Assembly (NCBI GenBank): GCA_947491305.1
Contig: CANLIL010000026.1
Span: 1 to 37,337 of the forward strand
DNA: 37,337 nucleotides
DNA from: Flavobacteriales bacterium
Lineage (GTDB): Bacteria; Bacteroidota; Bacteroidia; Flavobacteriales_D; Crocinitomicaceae
Direction of reading: 5' to 3'
In this document: piece after piece, positions 22,762 to 30,308 of the stretch
How positions within the stretch are numbered: position 1 is the stretch's first letter
Layout of the letters: each line of letters starts with the position of its first letter
Notes under the pieces: generated by a model
Told to the model about the DNA's origin: nothing
The model's database searches: none
What the model saw: only the letters and a program-made list of their open reading frames with translations
Position numbers and translations under genes: made by a program

Positions 22762-25037
22762 ATCTTTAAATCTTGTTTTTTAATAGCTGTCAAACCAATT
22801 AGTATTTTGGTAGAAGAATACACCCGATTGAAGCGATCAATAACAATTTTCGCGTCTTCTCTACTTAAGTAAATTCCAGCATAAATATTTATTTCTTCTT
22901 TTAAATGCTCAAGTAATGAAAGTGATCTCAACGCACTCAAAACATCATTTTTGGTCCAATTATTAAGTTTCATAAGCTGAATCATTTCAGCTGAATTAAT
23001 CGCTAGATTTGACTGAACAGGATCGGTATATGAATTAATTTCAATGGTTAACTCTCTGTCTAAATGAATAAATAATTCTGAAGTTCGCAATCGCATAAAT
23101 GTACTATCCATTTTTGCTTTTTGCCTTGCTTCTAAAGTTTCTCCAGGATAATTATTTAAAGAAATAGCGTGCTTATTTTTTAATGTCTGAATGCCATTCC
23201 AAATTCCTTCGCCTTGTCCACGAACATGAAGTTGAAAAGGAATTTTTTTATTTTTCAGTCCTTCAAAAACTTGAACTAATGCAAGACTATCTTTTAAACT
23301 AAATAAGGAGCTGTTTAAATTATATTTATCCGATTCGAAGACATCATTTAATTGCAATTGAATTTTAGACGAATAATGTGGTTTTGCATCAATTAGGCTG
23401 ATATGCAACATAACTTCATCTGCTTCTTTAGATAAAGAATGGTTGGGAATTGAAATTAATCTAATTTCGAATCCTTCTTTTTCTTTTTTCGGAGGGAAAA
23501 TAAATTCTTGTGTGTATAAATCAAATGTAGAAGAATCTTCAAATGTATACAAGCCATCTTTCTCTTCAAATTTAGCCCATTTGTAACCCATATTTCGTTT
23601 GTAAATACCTAAAGTATATTGGTATTGCTCTTTTAAATCAAGGGCTGTTTGTTTATCTTTTTCTAATTGTGCAATTTTTCTTTTGTAATTTTCATAGGTA
23701 TTGTATAATTGAACTATTTCATTTTGACTTTTCTTTTTCTCTTTTCTTGATCGGGTAGAGGGCTGGTAATCTGTAGAACCTTTCCCATTTTTGTAGTTGG
23801 ATGGATTGGACTTCTTTGCACCTTTTTCATTTGTTAAAATTGGTTGTGAATGTAAATCAGAATACGTGTGTTCATTTTCTTTGATTTTCAGTTCAACGGC
23901 ATTTTTCTTTTTTGTTTGGTAATCAATCCAATAATCAAATCCTTTTTTACCATAAATCACTTCATTGAGTTGGCCAATTTTATTTTTTTCTAAATCGACA
24001 ATGGTCTTTTGAAAGGTTTCACCCGTTGAAAAAGTTGAATCAGGCGACAAAAAACGTGTTTCTCCAGATCCAAATAAATGGTAATTCAACCCGTTTTTTT
24101 CAATAACAACCGTTGTTTGTTTTTTAGAATTATAACCCCAAACATCGAAATGTAAGTTGGTCGATCTATTTTCTCCAACTGTTGTGAAATCTGTTGTTGC
24201 GAATAGTTGAGAACTTATTTTTTGTTGTTTTTTTGAACCATCTGAGCTTTTTACAAGTTGATAAGGGAAAAGGCCAACTGCTTTTGGTAAACCTTTGTTC
24301 CACCTGCCTTTTTCGTCTTTTTCACGCTCATCTAAAATACCAGAAGTTGAACTTCCATCTCCTGCAGCAACTAAAACATTGCGATAAACTTCTGCCTTTC
24401 CGCCTAGCGATTGATAGATTTCAAAACTTCGTTTTTCAACAAATTCATTAATTGCTTTATTAAGCGCAGATAAAACCATAAAACCATCTTCGAAATCTAG
24501 AAAATGCATGGATCGGACAAAAGCAACTTTTTCATCAAATGTTAAACTAGGATTTAAGAGCTGTTTTAGTTTTGGCTGAATGATTTTCTCATTATTTTTT
24601 TCTTTTAAGGCATTTGGCGGAAAATAAGCGATTAATAAATCTTCGAATTTTGCTAAATCCTTTATGTTTTCATCTTCAATTTTAGTGTTTGTATAGGATA
24701 ACAACAGTTTGTTGAGTTCCCATATAGCCATTTTGTTAGCGGCTTCATTTATCACACCTTTGGTTGCTTTAGCAATTTCATCTTTTCGAATGATTAAATA
24801 ATCAGGTTGATTAATAATTAACAATTCTAACGAATCGTAATTTATTTCATTGTTTTTAAATTTAATGAGCGGACCAGTGTATTCAATTAATCTTCCAATT
24901 GAATGATCCAGAATAGGACTTTTTTTAACGATGTGAAACAAATACGCACGCTCATTTGGAGTTAGGCCGTCATTTACTTGTGAAAAACTAAAGATTGGTA
25001 AGGTAAAAAACAAGAATAAACATCTAATTTGAATCAT
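22758..25037 (-). CDS. Large exported protein of unknown function
   Basis: I do not recognise this 759-residue protein. A signal peptide (1-19, ending Phe-Ser-Phe-Ser) leads into a helical region of about 200 residues. A mixed region (about 210-390) follows, with Ala-Ala-Gly-Asp-Gly-Ser-Ser and strand-like stretches. A polar linker rich in Ser, Asn, Lys and Arg lies at about 395-435, then a coiled coil at about 438-475. The C-terminal third contains beta-like segments and a stretch with Glu-Ile-Asn-Ser-Tyr-Thr-Asp-Pro...Leu-Ala-Ile-Asn. That stretch loosely recalls an OmpA-type motif but lacks its core. There is no T9SS tail or lipobox. It is probably periplasmic or outer-membrane associated. 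A terminator of the upstream T9SS gene precedes it, so it should have its own promoter. Confidence 0.7.
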   Translation of the reverse strand: MIQIRCLFLFFTLPIFSFSQVNDGLTPNERAYLFHIVKKSPILDHSIGRLIEYTGPLIKFKNNEINYDSLELLIINQPDYLIIRKDEIAKATKGVINEAANKMAIWELNKLLLSYTNTKIEDENIKDLAKFEDLLIAYFPPNALKEKNNEKIIQPKLKQLLNPSLTFDEKVAFVRSMHFLDFEDGFMVLSALNKAINEFVEKRSFEIYQSLGGKAEVYRNVLVAAGDGSSTSGILDEREKDEKGRWNKGLPKAVGLFPYQLVKSSDGSKKQQKISSQLFATTDFTTVGENRSTNLHFDVWGYNSKKQTTVVIEKNGLNYHLFGSGETRFLSPDSTFSTGETFQKTIVDLEKNKIGQLNEVIYGKKGFDYWIDYQTKKKNAVELKIKENEHTYSDLHSQPILTNEKGAKKSNPSNYKNGKGSTDYQPSTRSRKEKKKSQNEIVQLYNTYENYKRKIAQLEKDKQTALDLKEQYQYTLGIYKRNMGYKWAKFEEKDGLYTFEDSSTFDLYTQEFIFPPKKEKEGFEIRLISIPNHSLSKEADEVMLHISLIDAKPHYSSKIQLQLNDVFESDKYNLNSSLFSLKDSLALVQVFEGLKNKKIPFQLHVRGQGEGIWNGIQTLKNKHAISLNNYPGETLEARQKAKMDSTFMRLRTSELFIHLDRELTIEINSYTDPVQSNLAINSAEMIQLMKLNNWTKNDVLSALRSLSLLEHLKEEINIYAGIYLSREDAKIVIDRFNRVYSSTKILIGLTAIKKQDLKI

Positions 25038-25062
25038 GCGATAAATTTTGAAGCAATTATTG

Positions 25063-25094
25063 AAAAAAAAACCGCCTGATTTTCATCAGACGGT
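25063..25094 (-). terminator. Terminator after the 351-residue T9SS protein, GAAA loop
   Basis: On the minus strand ACCGTCTGAT and ATCAGGCGGT pair (10 pairs, one U-G wobble) around a GAAA loop and are followed by nine T. It lies 21 bases after the stop codon at 25116. Confidence 0.85.
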
Positions 25095-25115
25095 AAATAG
25101 TATAGTGGTTGATTC

Positions 25116-26171
25116 TTACTCAAGAATTATTTTTTGTGAAGTAGCAGCCTCATTAGATTGAATTAAGACAGTATACAACCCTTTTTTCAATGCGCTTAAA
25201 TCTAAAATTTCAGATGCTGTAATCGCATTTTTTGAAAGGACAACTCTTCCAGTTTGATCAATTACTTCAAGAGAAGTTGCAGTATTAAATGAACCAATAA
25301 TTTTTAATTCACCAGTTGTTGGGTTTGGATACAACAACACGCTTGAGTTTTCTTGTTCGATTAAGCCAGATGTGTTCGTTGGTAGAACCGATGATAAAAT
25401 ATTTCGTTGATTGATTAATGGAGTTATTGCACCCGCTTGAAGAACTTTAATAGATGTATAAACAAAAACAGGCAATGAAGTTGCTGTTAAATTATAATAT
25501 TCATATTGAGTTCGAATAATTTGTATATCCGATGCAGGAAAAGGTGGAGGTAAAATAACTACTTGTGTGAAAATTGTATCAACTAAAACATAACGAATTA
25601 CATTTGTTAAATTAGTGTTACTAGGTAATTTTAACGTTCCTTGTCCATCTATTTTTGCTAATGAATTTCCTGTGCAAGTTGGGTTTTGCAAAGCTCCATT
25701 GAATGTAAATGAAATCGAACCATTAAAGTTATCCGCTACTGAATTACCTAATGAAAATGGGTAGGAAACCACTTTTTCAGTATTTGCATTAAAATCTGCA
25801 ACAACATCACCTAATATAGCATCGTTAAATACAAATCCTTGAGACAAGCGTTGTGTTGGTGTAGAAGAAATATAGTTTAATAAAGCACCTTGAAAAGAAA
25901 TCGCTTTAGTAGAGTTTTGAAAAGTAACAGCATTTGCAGTTGTTGAAGGATTAATTATTTCAATCAAGCTTGTTGATCCAGCATCACTTATAATGTTTGA
26001 ATAATCCCAAGTTACATTATTCCCAGAAGTGGAAGATAATTCAGAAGCTGAAGTGTCACAAACATACATTTGAACGGATTGTCCAATTGCTGGTTCATTT
26101 GCCTGCGTTAAAGATTGTCCAAAAGAAATAGAACTTATCAATGATGCAATAATAAATAATTGTTTTTTCAT
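25116..26171 (-). CDS. T9SS type A sorting-domain secreted protein
   Basis: This 351-residue protein has a signal peptide (1-19, Met-Lys-Lys-Gln start, Ser-Phe-Gly-Gln end). A region of about 250 residues with no family I recognise follows, consisting of beta-like stretches rich in Thr, Ser, Asn and Val. The C-terminal 75 residues are a type A sorting domain: Val-Leu-Leu-Tyr-Pro-Asn-Pro-Thr-Thr-Gly-Glu, Val-Ile-Asp-Gln-Thr-Gly-Arg-Val-Val and Leu-Lys-Lys-Gly-Leu-Tyr-Thr-Val. It is therefore surface-exposed or released. Many bacteria of this group encode lineage-specific families with such a layout. It is a single-gene unit with its own -7 element and terminator. Confidence 0.83.
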   Translation of the reverse strand: MKKQLFIIASLISSISFGQSLTQANEPAIGQSVQMYVCDTSASELSSTSGNNVTWDYSNIISDAGSTSLIEIINPSTTANAVTFQNSTKAISFQGALLNYISSTPTQRLSQGFVFNDAILGDVVADFNANTEKVVSYPFSLGNSVADNFNGSISFTFNGALQNPTCTGNSLAKIDGQGTLKLPSNTNLTNVIRYVLVDTIFTQVVILPPPFPASDIQIIRTQYEYYNLTATSLPVFVYTSIKVLQAGAITPLINQRNILSSVLPTNTSGLIEQENSSVLLYPNPTTGELKIIGSFNTATSLEVIDQTGRVVLSKNAITASEILDLSALKKGLYTVLIQSNEAATSQKIILE

Positions 26172-26188
26172 AGTATAAAGATTTAAAT

Positions 26189-26196
26189 CAAAATTA
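26189..26196 (-). promoter_or_regulatory. -7 element (TAATTTTG) for the 351-residue T9SS protein
   Basis: On the minus strand TAATTTTG fits the consensus 17 bases before the ATG at 26171. The -33 box is not clear. Confidence 0.45.
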
Positions 26197-26347
26197 GTAT
26201 AAATTTCTTAGTATTCATAAAAATTGCTTTGTTAATCTTATAAAACGAATTCTGATTTTTTTTAGTTGGAATTCTTACTTTATTGATCAAATAGGTGAAA
26301 GATTTTTGTTAGTTTTAGCTTTTAAAAAATCAAATTGAATACTAAAA

Positions 26348-28288
26348 ATGAAAAATCTCTTTCGTAAAAAAGACATTCATCAATTGTTGAAACAAGTAGA
26401 AGCTGGACAAAATGAAGAGGGTCACGGTTCTTTAGGAAAACATTTAGGTGTTAGAGATTTAGCAGCTTTTGGTATTGCGGCAATTATTGGTGCTGGAATA
26501 TTTAGCACAATTGGAAAAGCAAGTTTTGATGGCGGTCCAGCAGTGATATTTTTATTCATTTTCACAGCAATAACGTGTGGTTTCGCGGCGTTTGCATATG
26601 CTGAGTTTGCTTCAATGGTGCCTGTTTCAGGAAGTGCTTATACCTATTCTTACGTGGCATTTGGAGAAATTATCGCTTGGATAATTGGATGGGCATTAAT
26701 AATGGAATACGCCATTGGGAATATCACAGTAGCAATTTCTTGGAGTGATTATTTTACTGGATTTCTTCAAAGTATCAATATTGATTTTCTAAATATTCAT
26801 GGGATTTCATTGCCAAAATGGATTCAAATGGATTATTTTTCCGCATTAAATGGGCACGATGAAGCAGTTCGTTTGGTACAGGGCGGAAAGGTCTTTTCTC
26901 ATTTAGAAAACAATTTAAAAGATGCCTTTTATGCATGGAATTCGGCTCCAAAAATTGGAGGTTTTCATTTCGTTGCAGATATCCCAGCTTTGGGGATAAT
27001 AGTTTTTATCACATGGTTGGTTTACCGTGGAATGAAAGAGTCTAAAAACGCGAGTAATTTCATGGTTATCGTGAAATTGGCAATTATTCTTTTAGTTATA
27101 GCAGTTGGAATTTTTTACGTTGATACAGCTAATTGGGATCCATTTGCACCAAATGGTGTTACAGGTATTTTAAAAGGTGTATCAGCTGTCTTCTTTGCTT
27201 ACATTGGATTTGACGCCATTTCCACAACAGCTGAAGAATGCAAAGATCCGCAACGAGATTTACCAAGAGGAATGATGTGGGCAATAATTATTTGTACGAT
27301 ACTTTACATTGTAATTGCTTTAATTCTTACCGGAATGGTTAGTTATACTGAATTAAATGTTGGGGATCCATTGGCGTACGTCTTTCAGAAATTAAACATT
27401 AAATGGCTTTCAGGAATCATTGCATTTAGTGCGATAATTGCCATGGCAAGTGTTTTATTGGTTTTTCAAATGGGTCAGCCAAGAATTTGGATGAGCATGA
27501 GTCGCGATGGATTATTGCCAAAACGATTTTCTAAAATCCATCCAAAATTCAAAACTCCTTCATTTTCTACAATCGTTGTTGGTTTTGTAGTTGCTGTACC
27601 TGCCTTGTTTTTGAATTTAACAACGGTAACTGATTTGTGTAGTATTGGAACATTGTTTGCCTTTGTAGTAGTTTGCGGAGGTGTATTGTACTTGCAAAAT
27701 AAACCAAATATCCCAAGAGGAAAATTTAAAACACCCTATATAAACGGAAAGTTTGTTATGCCAGTTTTGGTATTAATTGGAATAGTTGTTGCAATTACCA
27801 ATTATAAAAAGGAAACGATTTCATTCTTGACCAACGAACGTAAACTAAGTTCAGTTGAAACTATAATTAGTTCATTGAAATTGGACGAAATAAACACATT
27901 AAAAAAATACTGTGTAACAAATTATCCTGAACAATTTACTGCTACAAATGATCTTGAGTCCTTTTTATCAGACTTAGAACCAGAAGAAGTTGTTAAAGTG
28001 TTAAAGGCTTCAGCTATCAAAGAACAAGCTTATTATGAATCAGGTTTTAATTTATTCCAGCATAAAATACCAACGTATATTTTTATTCTAATTACTCTTT
28101 TACTGACCTACTTGTCTGTTACGCATAATTTATCCTTGATTCCAATGCTAGGCTTGATAAGTTGTTTGTATATGATGAGTGAACTCAACATCTCAAACTG
28201 GATTGGGTTTGGTATTTGGCTTTTGGTTGGACTGGTCGTTTATTTTGGATATAGCAAAAAACACAGTAAGCTAAATAGTGTCGTTTAA
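26348..28288 (+). CDS. APC-superfamily amino-acid permease
   Basis: This 646-residue inner-membrane transporter has about 14 helices and resembles the cationic amino-acid (CAT/YfnA) branch. Helix 1 carries the unwound Ile-Ile-Gly-Ala-Gly-Ile-Phe-Ser motif (about 49-56). Helix 6 has Phe-Phe-Ala-Tyr-Ile-Gly-Phe-Asp-Ala-Ile-Ser-Thr-Thr-Ala-Glu-Glu, the signature of this group. Gln-Pro-Arg-Ile-Trp-Met-Ser-Met-Ser-Arg-Asp-Gly follows helix 8. It is longer than most relatives because of two soluble loops, at about 155-215 and 488-571. The second is charged and predicted helical. The substrate is not determinable; basic or branched amino acids are likely for this branch. Confidence 0.92.
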   Translation: MKNLFRKKDIHQLLKQVEAGQNEEGHGSLGKHLGVRDLAAFGIAAIIGAGIFSTIGKASFDGGPAVIFLFIFTAITCGFAAFAYAEFASMVPVSGSAYTYSYVAFGEIIAWIIGWALIMEYAIGNITVAISWSDYFTGFLQSINIDFLNIHGISLPKWIQMDYFSALNGHDEAVRLVQGGKVFSHLENNLKDAFYAWNSAPKIGGFHFVADIPALGIIVFITWLVYRGMKESKNASNFMVIVKLAIILLVIAVGIFYVDTANWDPFAPNGVTGILKGVSAVFFAYIGFDAISTTAEECKDPQRDLPRGMMWAIIICTILYIVIALILTGMVSYTELNVGDPLAYVFQKLNIKWLSGIIAFSAIIAMASVLLVFQMGQPRIWMSMSRDGLLPKRFSKIHPKFKTPSFSTIVVGFVVAVPALFLNLTTVTDLCSIGTLFAFVVVCGGVLYLQNKPNIPRGKFKTPYINGKFVMPVLVLIGIVVAITNYKKETISFLTNERKLSSVETIISSLKLDEINTLKKYCVTNYPEQFTATNDLESFLSDLEPEEVVKVLKASAIKEQAYYESGFNLFQHKIPTYIFILITLLLTYLSVTHNLSLIPMLGLISCLYMMSELNISNWIGFGIWLLVGLVVYFGYSKKHSKLNSVV

Positions 28289-28360
28289 AACATAAATTGT
28301 ATTTAAAAACCGACTGATATTAATTTGAATTTCCCATAAATTAACCTTAATTTTACAGCC

Positions 28361-28368
28361 TAAATTTG
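28361..28368 (+). promoter_or_regulatory. -7 element (TAAATTTG) seven bases before ffh
   Basis: TAAATTTG fits the consensus and is seven bases before the ffh ATG, so the message would have a leader of only a few bases. No good -33 TTTG is at 19-21 bases. Confidence 0.5.
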
Positions 28369-28375
28369 AAAGAAA

Positions 28376-29725
28376 ATGTTTGAAAATCTTACCGATAAGT
28401 TTGAAAGAGCGTTTAAAGTATTAAAAGGTCAAGGTCAAATTACAGAAATCAATGTTGCTGAAACATTAAAAGAGGTTAGACGAGCATTGTTAGATGCCGA
28501 TGTTAACTTTAAAACTGCGAAAGATTTTACTACCATTGTAAAAGAAAAAGCGTTAGGAAGAAATGTGTTAACAGCTGTTTCCCCAGGTCAATTAATGATT
28601 AAAATCTGCCATGAAGAATTGGTAGAATTAATGGGCGGAAATGAGGCTGAAATTAATGTAAAAGGAAACCCTGGTATTATTTTAATGTCAGGTTTACAAG
28701 GTTCTGGTAAAACAACTTTTTCAGGAAAATTAGCCAATTACCTTAAAACAAAAAAAGGGAAAAATGTCTTACTTGTTGCTTGTGATGTTTACCGTCCTGC
28801 TGCAATTGATCAATTACATGTTCTTGGTGAGCAGTTAAATATTGAAGTATTTTCAAACAAAGAAGAAAAAGATCCTGTTAAAATTGCGCAAGCAGCTGTT
28901 CAACACGCTAAAAGCAAAGGATTTAATGTTGTAATCGTCGATACTGCTGGTCGTTTAGCGATTGATGAACAAATGATGAATGAAATTGCACGGGTTAAAG
29001 AAGCAATTCAACCAACTGAAACATTGTTTGTTGTTGATTCAATGACTGGTCAAGATGCTGTTTTGACAGCTAAAGCATTTAATGAAAAAATAAATTTTGA
29101 CGGTGTTGTATTGACCAAATTAGATGGCGATACAAGAGGTGGAGCGGCTTTATCAATTAAAGCAATCGTAGAGAAACCAATTAAATTTGTTGGTACTGGT
29201 GAGAAAATGGATGCGTTGGATGTATTTTATCCAAAACGTATGGCGGATCGTATTCTTGGAATGGGTGATGTCGTATCGTTGGTCGAAAGAGCGCAAGAAC
29301 AGTACAATGAAGAAGAGGCTCGAAAATTACAAAAACGCATTCAAAAAGATCAATTTGATTTCAATGACTTCTTGGGTCAGTTGCAACAAATTAAAAAAAT
29401 GGGAAATGTTAAAGATTTGATGGGAATGATTCCAGGAATGGGGAAAGCCATGAAAGACGTTGACATTCAAGATGACGCGTTTAAACATATTGAAGCCATT
29501 ATTCTATCAATGACACCGAAAGAACGTTCAACTCCAAGCTTAATTAATGGGCAACGAAAAATTCGTTTGGCAAATGGAAGTGGTACAAATATTCAAGAAG
29601 TGAATAAGCTTATGAAACAGTTTGAGGATACGAAGAAAATGATGAAAATGATGAGTAATCCAAAAAACATGATGAGCATGATGAAACAAATGAAAGGCAT
29701 GGGTGGTGGAATGCCCGGAATATAA
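28376..29725 (+). CDS. ffh: Signal recognition particle GTPase Ffh
   Basis: Ffh (449 residues) binds signal sequences of nascent membrane proteins with 4.5S RNA and docks with FtsY. The N domain includes Glu-Val-Arg-Arg-Ala-Leu-Leu-Asp-Ala-Asp-Val-Asn. The G domain has the P-loop Gly-Leu-Gln-Gly-Ser-Gly-Lys-Thr-Thr (106-114), Val-Ala-Cys-Asp-Val-Tyr-Arg-Pro-Ala-Ala, Asp-Thr-Ala-Gly-Arg-Leu and Thr-Lys-Leu-Asp-Gly-Asp-Thr-Arg-Gly-Gly. The C-terminal M domain (about 300-449) holds the RNA-binding Ser-Thr-Pro-Ser-Leu-Ile segment. It ends with 12 methionines in the last 37 residues. msrA follows after six bases. Confidence 0.98.
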   Translation: MFENLTDKFERAFKVLKGQGQITEINVAETLKEVRRALLDADVNFKTAKDFTTIVKEKALGRNVLTAVSPGQLMIKICHEELVELMGGNEAEINVKGNPGIILMSGLQGSGKTTFSGKLANYLKTKKGKNVLLVACDVYRPAAIDQLHVLGEQLNIEVFSNKEEKDPVKIAQAAVQHAKSKGFNVVIVDTAGRLAIDEQMMNEIARVKEAIQPTETLFVVDSMTGQDAVLTAKAFNEKINFDGVVLTKLDGDTRGGAALSIKAIVEKPIKFVGTGEKMDALDVFYPKRMADRILGMGDVVSLVERAQEQYNEEEARKLQKRIQKDQFDFNDFLGQLQQIKKMGNVKDLMGMIPGMGKAMKDVDIQDDAFKHIEAIILSMTPKERSTPSLINGQRKIRLANGSGTNIQEVNKLMKQFEDTKKMMKMMSNPKNMMSMMKQMKGMGGGMPGI

Positions 29726-29731
29726 TTAATT

Positions 29732-30262
29732 ATGGAGAAAGAAGCTACATTTGGAGCGGGTTGTTTTTGGTGTGTTGAAGCATGTTTTAATGAATTAATA
29801 GGCGTAATATCTGTTGAACCAGGATATGCTGGTGGCGCAGTCATTGATCCAACATATAAAGAAGTTTGTGAAGGCACGACTGGACACGCTGAAGTAATTC
29901 GTGTTGTTTTTGACGATGAAATTATTTCTTTTGATGAATTATTGGAAGTATTTTGGTTTGTTCACGACCCAACTCAGTTAAACCGACAAGGTAATGATGT
30001 AGGTTCGCAATACCGCTCAGTTATCTTTTACCACGATGATATTCAAAAAGGAATTGCTGAGAATGTAAAACAAAATCTTTCAGTGAATAAAGTTTGGAAT
30101 AATCCTATTGTAACTGAAATTGTAGCAATCAATAATTACTACGAAGCAGAACAATACCATCACAATTACTTGGCGTTAAATCCTGGGAATTCATATTGTC
30201 AAATGGTAGTTAGGCCCAAATATGAAAAATTTAAAAAAGTATTTGAAGACCGTTTGAAATAA
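29732..30262 (+). CDS. msrA: Peptide-methionine (S)-S-oxide reductase
   Basis: MsrA (176 residues) reduces the S form of methionine sulfoxide in proteins. The active-site motif is Gly-Ala-Gly-Cys-Phe-Trp-Cys, with Cys11 as nucleophile and Cys14 near it. Further conserved blocks are Val-Glu-Pro-Gly-Tyr-Ala-Gly-Gly, Gly-Thr-Thr-Gly-His-Ala-Glu-Val, and Gly-Asn-Asp-Val-Gly-Ser-Gln-Tyr-Arg-Ser. Later come Tyr-Tyr-Glu-Ala-Glu-Gln-Tyr-His-His-Asn-Tyr and a late Cys that could act as a resolving cysteine. No MsrB domain is fused. The gene starts six bases after ffh, so the two are almost certainly co-transcribed. Confidence 0.97.
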   Translation: MEKEATFGAGCFWCVEACFNELIGVISVEPGYAGGAVIDPTYKEVCEGTTGHAEVIRVVFDDEIISFDELLEVFWFVHDPTQLNRQGNDVGSQYRSVIFYHDDIQKGIAENVKQNLSVNKVWNNPIVTEIVAINNYYEAEQYHHNYLALNPGNSYCQMVVRPKYEKFKKVFEDRLK

Positions 30263-30275
30263 AAAATAGTAAACC

Positions 30276-30307
30276 AAAAAAAAGCCTTCCAATTGGAAGG
30301 CTTTTTT
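30276..30307. terminator. Bidirectional terminator between msrA and the M13 peptidase gene
   Basis: AGCCTTCC, AATT and GGAAGGCT form a perfect self-complementary stem flanked by A8 and T6. It lies 13 bases after the msrA stop and one base before the peptidase stop codon, so it can serve both genes. Confidence 0.88.
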
Positions 30308-30308
30308 G

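Noticed and set aside
22940-23060. OmpA-like domain at the C terminus of the 759-residue protein
   Set aside because: An Asn-Ser-Tyr-Thr-Asp stretch resembles part of the motif, but the peptidoglycan-binding Asp/Arg helix pattern and spacing are missing.
28289-28360. Small SRP RNA (4.5S) next to ffh
   Set aside because: The gap is only about 87 bases, AT-rich, and has neither the GGAA-tetraloop hairpin nor the long paired stem.
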